Shown here one piece after another: positions 22,477-33,678 of a DNA stretch of 64,000 nucleotides. The translations under genes and the position numbers were made by a program. The notes beneath the pieces are model-generated. The model saw nothing but the letters and a program-made list of their open reading frames with translations. It searched no databases and was not told the DNA's origin. Within the stretch, counting starts at the first letter, position 1, and each line of letters starts with the position of its first letter. Origin of the DNA: Siphonodentalium dalli (taxonomy: Eukaryota > Mollusca > Scaphopoda > Gadilida > Siphonodentaliidae); the NCBI GenBank assembly GCA_032622095.1, contig CP136064.1, positions 7,123,512 to 7,187,511 of the forward strand. The letters run 5' to 3'.

Positions 22477-23430
22477 GGGTTGTGGTAAAAAATTTGGATA
22501 GTACGTAAAACTTCCCGGATTCAACTGTGTATGGTAAACATTGATCTTATGTAATTAAAGATGCACATAATGTTTGGAACCTTGATTCTGCAAATATTAC
22601 ACATCATCGACAACTTTAGCTGGTTTAATAAGCGTATTTAAATTTCAGCTGAAGACTAAATTTAATTTATTAATATTTATCACCATTGTATTTATCTAAA
22701 TAAAACCAATGTACCGAAAAAAGTCGTGCCTAGTATCGTTGCTTCGTCTCGTTTTAAGTTGAACATTGTTATTAAACATACCCGAATAATAGGTGTGTCT
22801 TTATATTTGTTTTACTCGCATGTCACATGTAGTACGCCATGGCAGAGGAGAGTTACGATCTTTATCTATTCCTCTCGCCCGTGCAACGAGTTTTCGCTTC
22901 GGAGGCCTGACTCACGATTTTCACTCCCCGACGAAGCTCTTGCATGTTATGTGTTGATAACATGGATGTTTGCATGGATTTTGTTGTTTCATCTCCTGTT
23001 ATTTATTCTTTTTAATCAATAAAAGAAAATCGACAGTTCGAAATTTCATGCATAAAACAACATCCAAAACTATGCGGAAATTGTTTGTTCTGTTAGTTTG
23101 ATTATGCATACTATGTATTCAGTATTACATTTGTTGTATTTAATTTGAGCAAATATTTCATTTTAAAAGGCAACAAACGGAACATGTCTTATCTTAGGCG
23201 GGGTCGTGTTGAAAATTGCTAACAGTTGGATTGTTCAGAGGTACCAGTGGGAAATTTCAACATAATGCAATGGGTGCAAATGGAATATCCCAGACTTGGA
23301 AACTTCGGTGTGTTTCAATGTGGTGAGGTGGTGTAAATTTAAAGTTGGACATCAAACGCAGGCTGAACACTTTTCGTACTTTCGGTCAATTGTTTGAACT
23401 GAAAAGGCCATCAGTCGGACAATTTTCAAC
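22477..23430. other. No gene seen
   Basis: A+T-rich DNA. A 98-codon frame at 22726-23022 ends in a hydrophobic stretch but has no recognisable domain, start context or neighbouring exon. Confidence 0.45.
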
Positions 23431-24352
23431 CATATGGTATTAGAAGCCCCCACCCCCACCATATGGTATTATGTCGACAACGAGAGACAACCATATGGTA
23501 TTAGGTCGACAACGAGAGACAACCATATGGTATTAGGTCGACAACGAGAGACAACCATATGGTATTTGAGGCCCCCACCCCACCCCCACGACAACGAGAG
23601 ACAACCATATGGTATTAGGTCGACAACGAGAGACAACCATATGGTATTAGGTCGACAACGAGAGACAACCATATGGTATTAGGTCGACAACGAGAGACAA
23701 CCATATGGTATTAGGTCGACAACGAGAGACAACCATATGGTATTAGAGGCCCCCACCCCACCCCCACGACAACGAGAGACAACCATATGGTATTAGGTCG
23801 ACAGCGAGAGACAACCATATGGTATTAGAGACCCCACCCCCATGGTATTAGGTCGACAGCGAGAGACAACCATATGGTATTAGAGGCCCCCACCCCACCC
23901 CCACGACAACGAGAGACAACCATATGGTATTAGGTCGACAACGAGAGACAACCATATGGTATTAGAGACCCCACCCCCATGGTATTAGGTCGACAGCGAG
24001 AGACAACCATATGGTATTAGAGGCCCCCACTCCCTTGGTATTAGGTCGACAGCGAGAGACAACCATATGGTATTAGAGACCCCACCCCCATGGTATTAGG
24101 TCGACAGCGAGAGACAACCATATGGTATTAGAGACCCCACCCCCATGGTATTAGGTCGACAGCGAGAGACAACCATATGGTATTAGAGGCCCCCACCCCA
24201 CCCCCATGGTATTATGTCGACAGCGAGAGACAACAATATGGTATTTATTAGAGGCCCCCACCCACCCCATGGTATTAGGTCGACAACGAGAGACAACCAT
24301 ATGGTATTAGAGGCCCCCACCCCACCCCCATGGTATTATGTCGACTGCGAGA
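23431..24352 (+). repeat. 32-bp minisatellite with C-rich interruptions
   Basis: Basic unit 'GTATTAGGTCGACAACGAGA' followed by GACAACCATATG. Many units carry an extra 'AGGCCCCCACCCCACCCCCA' segment or a 'GACCCCACCCCCATG' variant, producing a two-tier pattern. Each unit contains ACCATATGGT and GTCGAC palindromes. Confidence 0.95.
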
Positions 24353-24770
24353 GACAGTTAGAAAGCTCAAGGTACCAGCAGGAAAATTCCAGCCAGGGGA
24401 GGGGCGTGCCAATGAAGTTTCCAGTACTTGGACATTTTGATCCGGATCAAGGGCTGCAATTGGAAATTCCAAATTGGACATACCCACAACGGAGACTTAA
24501 CACCTTAAAAATAATCGGCGGAAAAGCTCGATCATTTTTGGCCCGTTTTCGCCATGGGTCGCTAAATGCGATCGTCGGAAATCAAACCCCCCCCCCCCCC
24601 ACTGCGTTTTTTCGTATTTTCCCCTAAACTGGCATCAGGTCGGAATTTCGGGCGGGAATCTGACCCTCAAACCACGTCTCTGAGACCAGCGGCGCAAATT
24701 AATGTACGTTTCCCCGAGAGTTCGAAATTGTTCACATCTTAGGAATTGCGGGTGGATATTATGAGTTTAA
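24353..24770. other. No gene seen; poly-C tract
   Basis: A C run lies at about 24586-24600. The frame at 24214-24627 runs out of the satellite and is considered accidental. Confidence 0.5.
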
Positions 24771-24774
24771 ACTA

Positions 24775-25278
24775 TCACTCCAATCACCCTCCTCCTGACG
24801 ATGTCCCACATACTCCAGTCACCCACCCCCTGGCGATGTCCCACATACTCCAATCACCCCGGGCGATATCTCACATACTCCAATCACACCCAATGGTGAT
24901 GTCCCACATACTCTCATCACCCCGGCGATGTCCCACATACTCAGATCACCCCGGCGATGTCCCACATACTGAAATCACCCCCTGGCGATGTCCCACATAC
25001 TCTAATCACCCCCGGCGATGTCCCACACACTCTAATCACCCCGGCGATGTCCCAAATACTCCAATCACCCCATGCGATGTCCCACATATTCCAATCACCA
25101 CCGGTGATGTCCCACATACTCCAATCACCACATGGAGATGTCCCACATACTCCAACAACCCCCCCCCCCCCGTCGATGTCCCACATACTCCAGTTACCCA
25201 CCCGGCGATGTCCCACATACTCCAGTCACCCCACCGCCTGGCGATGTGCCACACACTTTAATCATCCCGGCGATGCCC
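24775..25278 (+). repeat. 29-bp minisatellite array
   Basis: About 17 copies of 'GATGTCCCACATACTCCAAT' followed by CACCCCGGC, with length variants of 28-33 bp and one C-homopolymer expansion near 25160-25170. Confidence 0.94.
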
Positions 25279-26409
25279 CTTGCTTCGACTTGAATTCACA
25301 AACGCTCAGAATATGACTATCATTCCATTGAGATCTGGAGTTATCACCCCTGAGTTAAATATTGCGATCTGGAGTTATGACAGAAAAAAAAAACATTCGT
25401 CCAATTCACACACAATTCGCTTTGTGTAAATTTGCTCTTGGACGGCCAATCTCGCGATTTCTCGGGTCCCGCGGGATTGATCTCAGTGACGTGTTTCGCA
25501 CCTTTCCGTCAGTTTTCGACATTCACGATGGCAGCCGGGAGCCGTTTCCGTCTAGATTCGTGCATGGCAGATGATGTCGTCTGCTTTATTGAATCACGCG
25601 GGGCGGAGATAATGTCTCTTGTGTAATTGTAATGCCAAGTCCCCGACACATGACGAATGAATGCAACTTGTTTTATAAATTTAAATTGCTCAATCAATTC
25701 TCAAAAGAACGAGATGCTAAAGTCCCAAGATCACAAGCGCCGGCCATGATAACACTGTGTTAATACTACGCGGTCTGGTGTTATCACTCGTTTATCATGG
25801 ATAATGACCCGTGACATCAGCTGAATGTCAACATGTTCTTCTTCTTCCGTTTACTTCCGTTTCCGCCAACAGGCTGATGGTTATGACTAAAAATAATTTG
25901 GCAACGGATGGCGATACTTTCTCTTCATGAATACGATTTGTAAAATAATTTGAATGATTTGAATTTGAATTTGGAGTGTCATGATTGGTTGATTTGATTC
26001 TTTACTGAGCATAGGAGTGTCATGATTGGTTGATTTGATTCTTTACTGAGTAGAATGGGTTTTCGGGACGTCCATTGTGGACATAGTTGGTTCATCGTCC
26101 TCAACTCATCGACTTAAATAATGATGACTAGTTCAGTTCGTTTTTCATGGCCCGCGCTTGTGATATTGGGACTTGCTCGTTTTTCTTTACAATTGACACT
26201 ATACAACTATACCATTTGTATATGCCATAAAATAGTCACATCGTGCTCATGAGCCCATTAATACATGCAGTGTAGAAGGTTTTGATAGTCACATATCGAC
26301 GTCCATAGGCCAATGTTTTCTCTTATACATGCGAGACTCTCATATATGCATATGTAACTTCCAATTCGCCATCAGAATATTGTTGAAAATGGCGTTAAAT
26401 GTTCTTTCA
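25279..26409. repeat. Non-coding DNA with a 42-bp duplication
   Basis: 'GAGTGTCATGATTGGTTGAT' followed by TTGATTCTTTACTGAG occurs twice in tandem at about 25973-26050. A worn fragment of the piggyBac-MITE palindrome ('TTCTCTTATACATGCGAGAC') lies near 26316-26340. No gene was seen. Confidence 0.55.
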
Positions 26410-26578
26410 ATATGCTAGCTGAATGTAAGTATTAGGAATGGATGATGCTATCTGAGTGTAAGTATTAGGAATGGATGATGCTATCTGAGTGTAAGTATTA
26501 GGAATGGATGATGCTATCTGAGTGTAAGTATTAGGAATGGATGATGCTAGCTGAGTGTAAGTATTAGGAATGGATGAT
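26410..26578 (+). repeat. 33-bp minisatellite, five copies
   Basis: Unit 'CTATCTGAGTGTAAGTATTA' followed by GGAATGGATGATG. The first and last units carry CTAGCTG. Confidence 0.95.
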
Positions 26579-26617
26579 GATTTTGTTTCGTTCCTTGGAG
26601 TATTGATACACGGTGGT

Positions 26618-26733
26618 CTCAAACTATAACATACTAAGTCAACGTGCGTCCATACTCGAAGGAACGCAAGCAAATCAAACTATGACATACTAAGTCAACG
26701 TGCGTCCATACCCGAAGGAACGCAAGCAAATCA
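26618..26733 (+). repeat. 56-bp tandem duplication
   Basis: 'CAAACTATAACATACTAAGT' through GAACGCAAGCAAAT occurs twice with two substitutions. Confidence 0.93.
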
Positions 26734-27130
26734 AGAACATTTTAATTAAGTTGAGGGGGTGAGACACCATCTTGCCACTCTACTGTGTGGAGGGAATTGG
26801 ATGAAAACACACACACACGCACGCGAATAAAAATAAGTTTCCCCATAGAGTGTCATAAACAAAACGATAAACACAAACTCAGTCTAACCACACTGGCGCC
26901 GCAGGAGAAATTCCACGAATATAGCTATATGTAGTTGGACTGAGTTTGTGTTTTTTTTACGTTTTACTATATACTTTCTGTCTGGAACCATATTTTGATT
27001 CTGGGCTCTTTTTTATTTTGTTTCACAAGATTCGCTTGGCCATGTGTGTCTCGTCTAACAAAATGTCAGTTTTTGTGAATGAATTTTGGAAGGTCTCTCG
27101 AAAACCTATGTTCATGTATTCATGGCTTGA
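26734..27130. other. No gene seen; short (CA)n
   Basis: A small CA-repeat lies at 26806-26822. No recognisable gene. Confidence 0.5.
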
Positions 27131-28080
27131 TGTTACGATCACTATATGTGTGGCACTGAGCGAATTAAGTTACGATCACTATATGTGTGGCACTGAGCGA
27201 ATTAAGTTAAGATCACTATATGTGTGGCACTGAGCGAATTAAGATCACTATATATGTGGCACTGAGCGAATTAAGATCACTATATGTGTGGCACTGGGCG
27301 AATTAAGATCACTATATGTGTGGCACTGAGCGAATTAAGATCACTATATGTGTGGCACTGAGCGAATTAAGTTAAGATCACTATATGTGTGGCACTGAGC
27401 GAATTAAGATCACTATATGTGTGGCACTGAGCGAATTAAGATCGCTATATGTGTGGCACTGAGCGAATTAAGATCACTATATGTGTGGCACTGAGCGAAT
27501 TAAGATCACTATATGTGTGGCACTGAGCGAATTAAGATCACTATATGTGTGACACTGAGCGAATTAAGATCACTATATATGTGGCACTGAGCGAATTAAG
27601 ATCACTATATGTGTGGCACTGAGCGAATTAAGATCACTATATGTGTGGCACTGAGCGAATTAAGATCACTATATATGTGGCACTGAGCGAATTAAGATCA
27701 CTATATGTGTGGCACTGAGCGAATTAAGATCACTATATGTGTGGCACTGAGCGAATTAAGATCACTATATGTGTGGCACTGAGCGAATTAAGATCACTAT
27801 ATGTGTGGCACTGAGCGAATTAAGATCACTATATATGTGGCACTGAGCGAATTAAGATCACTATATGTGTGGCACTGAGCGAATTAAGATCACTATATGT
27901 GTGTCACTGAGCGAATTAAGATCACTATATGTGTGGCACTGAGCGAATTAAGATCACTATATGTGTGGCACTGAGCGAATTAAGATCACTATATGTGTGG
28001 CACTGAGCGAATTAAGATCACTATATGTGTGGCACTGAGCGAATTAAGATCACTATATGTGTGGCGCTGAGCGAATTAAG
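27131..28080 (+). repeat. 32-bp minisatellite array (about 29 copies)
   Basis: Unit 'GATCACTATATGTGTGGCAC' followed by TGAGCGAATTAA. A few units near the left end carry an extra GTTA. It is very homogeneous, with scattered single-base variants. A lone diverged unit lies at 29401-29430. Confidence 0.96.
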
Positions 28081-28199
28081 ATTCTTGCAGATGTCGCGAG
28101 TATTTATCTAGATACGTTTTTACATCGAGATTCTGAATTTCTGACAGAACTGAACAACGTGATTATATAATGCAGGTTACGATGCTACAGATGTTGATC

Positions 28200-28990
28200 T
28201 CACAATAACAATTATAACGAAACAAAGCCGGACGCTTTGGGTCGTATATAGACTATATCTTATTTTGTGATGTCACCAATTATTATCTAATACGACGCTG
28301 TTGTTTTGATTTTCGGAGCGCGAATGTCGCACAGTAGATCGGTGGGCTTAAAGCATTAATATCGTAATCGGCTGTCAAGAGGCCAACCCAAATCAGTCGA
28401 CGTGCAACATTCTCATATTTATATAAACGTCATAAAATCATTTAGTTGTTTTTATTTATAAGGAAAAGTAGGTCCATAATGAATTTCTAACGGGTCTACT
28501 CCGACCCTCTACTAGATCAAATCATCGGACCCTAGGAAGTTTTAATATTTTTTTAAATAAATCAAAATCACCACAACTCAACACGATCTACGTGTATCTC
28601 AAAGCTTTATTTTCCAACTGATGCACAGCAGTTGATCAATACTACATGGTCCTGTAGATAGTATACCGTGCGAAAGGAAATAAGATCATATATAATATGG
28701 ATTTGATTGTTATCACAAGTCTTCATACTTACATGCATCTGATAATCCATATATATCCTATTTTATGAATAGAATGAAAACACATACTTATGATCAAAGC
28801 AGAAGATACATTCAGTTCCACGCGAATTCGGTCAATGGTTAAAGGTACACGATGACATTGTTTGTCGACTATCGTTGAAATCGACATGATGACATGTTAT
28901 GAAATGAACATCCTGAGTATCTGAAGCGGAGAGCTCCCCAGCACGCCAAGTATTATAATGGTTAGTTTCAGTCCAGACACTCTCGACAAC
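28200..28990 (+). repeat. Dispersed repeat, inverted partner at 57425-57930
   Basis: The reverse complement matches 57425-57930 in blocks: 28200-28385 with 57745-57930, and 28665-28990 with 57425-57740. About 280 bp at 28386-28664 has no counterpart. Its beginning (28214-28255) is also found in reverse complement at 268-312. It is not coding and its family is not recognised. Confidence 0.8.
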
Positions 28991-29400
28991 ATATATAACT
29001 ATTTATAATTACCCCACCAAACATAAGTCTTATGCATGTGAATCTTATTTGGTTGGAGTCTATAACGTGATTTTGACACGAATTGTTTTAAACGCTTTTA
29101 GCTTTGGTTCCTTAATTACGCTTGCGTATGATCATATTAATATATGCTTAACAACCACGGTCCAATATGGCCAGAAAATGAAAGCATTTATATATAACGA
29201 CAACGGAGGGGTTGAATGAAAACACACACATGACGAAGCGAATCTTGTGACAGAAAATCTAAAAGAACCGGAGATTAACAATCTGATTCATTACGCTGGC
29301 TACATCACCAACAGTGACGCGATGACCGGGGTTTGGGGTGTCTAAACCCGCAACTTTGGTCAAATTTTCCAACAGTTGGAAATATCATGCCTGATATTAT
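28991..29400. other. No gene seen
   Basis: Non-coding sequence with no recognisable feature. Confidence 0.5.
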
Positions 29401-29430
29401 GAACACTATGTGTGTCATTGAGAAAATTGT
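29401..29430 (+). repeat. Relic 32-bp unit beside the 40-bp array
   Basis: 'GAACACTATGTGTGTCATTG' followed by AGAAAATTG aligns with the 27131-28080 unit (about 80%) and lies immediately before the first 40-bp unit. Confidence 0.6.
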
Positions 29431-30090
29431 ATGGTATGTTATGTAACCAATATGTCGTTTGTGAAGTTTTATTATGTGTATGTGGTATATTTAATTTTGT
29501 GTAACCAATTTGTCGTGAGTGTAAGTTTTATGGTATGTTATGTAACCATTATGTCGTTAGTGAAGTTTTATGGTATGTTATGTAACCATTATGTCGTTAG
29601 TGAAGTTTTATGGTATGTTATGTAACCATTATGTCGTTAGTGAAGTTTTATGGTATGTTATGTAACCATTATGTCGTTAGTGAAGTTTTATGGTATGTTA
29701 TGTAACCATTATGTCGTTAGTGAAGTTTTATGGTATGTTATGTAACCATTATGTCGTTAGTGAAGTGTTATGGTATGTTATGTAACCATTATGTCGTTAG
29801 TGAAGTTTTATGGTATGTTATGTAACCATTATGTCGTTAGTGAAGTTTTATTGTATGTTATGTAACCATTATGTCGTTAGTGAAGTTTTTTGGTATGTTA
29901 TGTAACCATTATGTCGTTAGTGAAGTTTTATGGTATGTTATGTAACCATTATGTCGTTAGTGAAGTTTTATGGTATGTTATGTAACCATTATGTCGTTAG
30001 TGAAGTTTTATGGTATGTTATGTAACCATTATGTCGTTAGTGAAGTTTTATGGTATGTTATGTAACCATTATGTCGTTAGTGAAGTTTTA
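29431..30090 (+). repeat. 40-bp minisatellite, left part
   Basis: Unit 'TATGGTATGTTATGTAACCA' followed by TTATGTCGTTAGTGAAGTTT. About 14 near-identical copies follow two or three divergent ones. The array is interrupted at 30091 by a LINE fragment and resumes at 30913. Confidence 0.96.
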
Positions 30091-30912
30091 TATATATATA
30101 TATATGCCTTTATTTCCTCCAATCATGAAGAGCGCTTATATAATTTATACATACAGTCATAAATGTTAACATTAAAATACACAATGGTAAGTTAAGTAAA
30201 ATTTTACAGTTTATAAGACATTCATTCATCAATGTTCATACACCCGTCTCATTCACTCTGTGGTTCGTGCCAATAAAGTAAGAATATATAAGTAAGGAGT
30301 AAATTAGTATTATATTTCGTTATTATTGGCTTTTCCATACACATTACAGGGTTGGTAGATCCCACGTCTATGTGGTTGGGGTGAGTGGGATATCAATTAT
30401 ATCGGTTGTTGTCAATGGGGACGCTTGTTGCATTCTCTGGGGTTAAATGACAGATGGTAACTCGGTGTCATTGGAGTAAAGTTGACGAGTACTTTTTCCA
30501 TAATAAGGAAGTCCTTTTGACAAGAAACACTATGAAATCATTCAGTGAATCGATGTGACGGCTGACTACTGACTACCATTAACTGTTCTCGGCTGGGCAT
30601 CTCATCGATAGCCAAAAAGCACGCGATGCTGAAGTTATTAAGAATGGAATACCATATATCATTCCTTATTATGATCAAGGTGTTATTAGAACAGTGAATA
30701 ATGACATGTTCGACAACATTGTTATACGTTGAGCTGCATAGGTGGCACTTTCCCAGTTCCGGGATCATAGATTGTGCAAGAAGCTTGCCCACAATTATAC
30801 ATTCTTTTTTCAGAAAAGGAGAGGTTCGACATAAATTCCAAAGTGCTGATACATTTAAGGTTGTATAGCAGTTTGAAAATGAGGTGAGTGACACGTCCTG
30901 TTCCATTCTGTT
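30091..30912 (-). mobile_element. 5'-truncated LINE fragment inside the 40-bp array
   Basis: An 822-bp insertion splits the minisatellite. On the minus strand it carries the end of an open frame (30906 to the stop at 30538-30540), then about 445 bp of 3' untranslated sequence ending in a (TA)n tail at 30090-30104. A 3' simple tail, 5' truncation and placement inside a regular array fit target-primed insertion of a non-LTR retrotransposon. Confidence 0.72.
30538..30906 (-). pseudogene. C-terminal fragment of a LINE ORF2-like protein
   Basis: This 122-codon frame contains a C-x2-C...H...H/C cluster ('CHLCSSTYNNVVEHVIIHC', about residues 54-72) followed by a 'NDIWYSIL' stretch. This resembles the cysteine/histidine-rich end of CR1/Jockey-group ORF2 proteins, and the larger LINE at 46.9-48.9 kb has a comparable cluster in its last 50 residues. 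No reverse-transcriptase motif remains because the element is truncated at 30912. The frame ends in TGA at 30538-30540. Function is lost. The family call rests on the motif and the insertion context. Confidence 0.55.
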
Positions 30913-31225
30913 TATGGTATGTTATGTAACCATTATGTCGTTAGTGAAGTTTTGTGGTATGTTATGTAACCATTATGTCGTTAGTGAAGTTTTATGGTAT
31001 ATTGTGTAACCATTATGTCGTTAGTGAAGTTTTATGGTATGTTATGTAACCATTGTGTCGTTAGTGAAGTTTTATTGTATATTATGTAACCATTATGTCG
31101 TTAATGAAGTTTTATGGTATGTTATGTAACCATTATGTCGTTAGTGAAGTTTTATGGTATGTTATGTAACCATTATGTCGTTAGTGAAGTTTTATGGTAT
31201 GTTATGTAACCATTATGTCATTACA
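30913..31225 (+). repeat. 40-bp minisatellite, right part
   Basis: About eight more copies of the 29431-30090 unit. They are slightly more divergent than the left-hand copies. Confidence 0.95.
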
Positions 31226-31532
31226 TGCTTTATGATTTTGTTCGAGCTACTTTTTTCACAACGAGATTGTGGTAGAACTCAACAGCATAATTACATGATG
31301 CATATGACGACGATAAAGATGTTGATCTTAGAGTGAACGCATCCTTCACAGTAACGACCTCACTATAATAGAGACTCACTCAACAGACTACGGTGCCACG
31401 CGGATTCGTCGATTCAACACAATAAAACCATCTCCGCAGAACGAGAGCTACGACCAGCATAATGATTACCTGCGAGCGGTAATACACGGTGATTACACTC
31501 GATCGACGTTTTACCGTAAAGCCGGGACCATG
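31226..31532. other. No gene seen
   Basis: Non-coding DNA between the array and the palindromic element. Confidence 0.5.
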
Positions 31533-31540
31533 TTAGGTGG

Positions 31541-31794
31541 CAAGCCTTGAAATAGCGTGTCTGTCATTTGCAGAATGAGGTCCCCAGAGGGTGAATTTAG
31601 TGATGCTACCCCGCATAGCGGGCTAGCATCACCAAATTCACCCTCTGGGAACCCCATTCTGCTGAGGTGTAAGCAGAATGAGGTCCCCAGAGGGTGAATT
31701 TGGTGATGCTAGCCTGCTATGCGGGGTAGCATCACTAAATTCACCCTCTGGGGACCTCATTCTGCAAATGACAGACACGCTATTTCAAGGCTTG
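31541..31794. mobile_element. 254-bp near-perfect palindrome with 8-bp target duplication
   Basis: CAAGCCTTGAAATAGCGTG at the left is matched by its reverse complement at the right. Almost the whole 254 bp folds on itself, and each half contains a further nested hairpin (GGTGAATTT ... AAATTCACC). TTAGGTGG flanks both sides (31533-31540 and 31795-31802), a perfect 8-bp target duplication. This length is typical of hAT-type elements; the terminal CAAG is not the usual CAG/TAG form, so the superfamily is tentative. Confidence 0.88.
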
Positions 31795-31802
31795 TTAGGT
31801 GG

Positions 31803-32026
31803 TCCGTTTACGCATGGCTCCGAGGCACACTCAGATATCTCGTCTATTAAGTTGACCGGGCGCTATTGAATGGTTCACCATTAGCACAGTTTATCCTGAG
31901 ATGACAATTGGTAGGTCAGACTGAGCGATGATGGGTCTGCCATTAAGCTTTATCTAAGTCCGATTGTAGAATTAATCGCGCTGCTTTGGAATTGCCTGAC
32001 AGACATTAATTTCATTGTACGTTTCC
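31803..32026. other. No gene seen
   Basis: Short non-coding interval. Confidence 0.5.
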
Positions 32027-32925
32027 CATGCAGCCCGTGTCGTCACATCAACTCGCATGGGAACGCATTAAACGTGGGTGCATTCCAGAGGGTTTGAATG
32101 CACCCCGTGCCGTCACAGCAACATTCATTGGGACGCACTAGCACTTGCAATGGGTGTATATCATAGGTTTTCCATGAAGCCCGCGTGCCGTCACCGCGAA
32201 GCCCATGGGGAATATACTATAACTTGGGTGTATATCATTGGTTTACCATGCACCCCGTGCCGTCACAGCAACTTTCATTGGGACGCGCTTGCACTTGTAA
32301 TGGGTCACATTATATCATAGGTTATCCATGCATCCCGTGCCGTCACAGCAACATTCATTGGGACGCACTAGCACTTGCAATGGGTGTATATATAATAGGT
32401 TTTCCATGAAGCCCGCGTGCCGTCACCGCGAAGCCCATGGGGAATATACTATAACTTGGGTGTATATCATTGGTTTACCATGCACCCCGTGCCGTCACAG
32501 CAACTTTCATTGGGACGCGCTTGCACTTGCAATGGGTCACATTATATCATAGGTTATCCATGCATCCCGTGTGGTCACAGCAACATTCATTGGGACGCAC
32601 TAGCACTTGCAATGGGTGTATATATAATAGGTTTTCCGTGAAGCCCGCGTGCCGTCACCGCGAAGCCCATGGGGATATACTATAACTCGGGTGTGCACCC
32701 CGTGCCGCCACAGTAACATTCATTGGGACGCACTATTTCTTGCAATGGGAGATACACTATAACTTGGGTGCATATCACATGTTTTCCGTGAAGCCCGAGC
32801 CGTCACGGCAACTTTCATTGGGACGCGCTAGAACGTTCGGTGAGTGTTTTCCACGAAGCCAGTGCAGTGCAGTCACAGCATCTCTCAAAGGGACGTACTC
32901 GAACTTGGGTACATGCTGAAATGTA
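32027..32925 (+). repeat. About 77-bp / 232-bp higher-order minisatellite
   Basis: The basic unit is about 77 bp and carries 'CCGTGCCGTCACAGCAACAT' and 'TTCATTGGGACGC'. Three sub-types (ATGCACCCCGTG, ATGCATCCCGTG, ATGAAGCCCGCG) repeat together every 232 bp between about 32100 and 32680. Outer units are diverged, and an isolated relic ('ACCGTGCAGCCCATACCG') lies near 33221. Confidence 0.93.
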
Positions 32926-33506
32926 TCTGCAGTGTGAAGATGAATGTGAATTTTCGAGATCTTCGTGCCCAAGGCACTATACATGCACTTCAGACTACAT
33001 TGTGTTGTTTTAGATTAATTTAGTTTATTTAGATTAGTATTCCGTTATAGTTTTAACAGCCACAAACCATATCACGAATTTGAATTCGCAAACAACGAAA
33101 AATGTTTGGACAAATACGATGAGCAACGTGTTGCTGATATTTGTAATTTAACACTAGATTCCTCGACCATTATTTTACCGAATCGACAGTTTAGACACGA
33201 ACTCGATATAAATCATAGATTTACCGTGCAGCCCATACCGCCATAGAAAATATCCAAGTGTGATGGTCCGTTTTTTATTATTATCTGAACATTTCCTAAG
33301 TGAACTACTCGTCAATGAGTATTAAGCAAAGAAAAAAAAGTATAACACAAAATTTTTTAAATATGCAAAGATATATCGCGTATACATGAAGTCGGTGGCG
33401 AGGTGGCACAAGTGTGGCTATCAAAGTATCAATTTAAGTCAATGTCGGCCAGTTCTGGCTATTCATGTAGTGAGGCCATTTCCAATGTGTCTCTCGGAAA
33501 TTTAGC
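32926..33506. other. No gene seen
   Basis: Non-coding DNA with a relic satellite unit near 33211-33250. Confidence 0.5.
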
Positions 33507-33508
33507 TA

Positions 33509-33676
33509 CAGTAATGCCCTAATTAATCGACTCCATAACCACAGCAGAATTATGGGTAATTATTCAGGATCGAGAGCTTTCCGATGAATGGCAACAAGCC
33601 ATATTTCCGACTAAATCCTGAATAATTACCCATAATTCTTCTGTGGTTATGGAGTCGATGAATTAGGGCATTACTG
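33509..33676. mobile_element. Palindromic MITE, TA target duplication (copy 2)
   Basis: Same family as 6962-7172: CAGTAATGCCCTAAT ... GGGCATTACTG, with TA at 33507-33508 and 33677-33678. It is 168 bp, shorter because one internal hairpin arm is missing. Confidence 0.9.
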
Positions 33677-33678
33677 TA

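Noticed and set aside
23431-24352. CRISPR-like regular repeat with alternating spacers
   Set aside because: The 'spacers' are the same C-rich block or single-unit variants, not unique sequences. There are no cas genes and the context is eukaryotic.
24746-25316. Pro/His-rich open frames
   Set aside because: They are translations of the 29-bp minisatellite.
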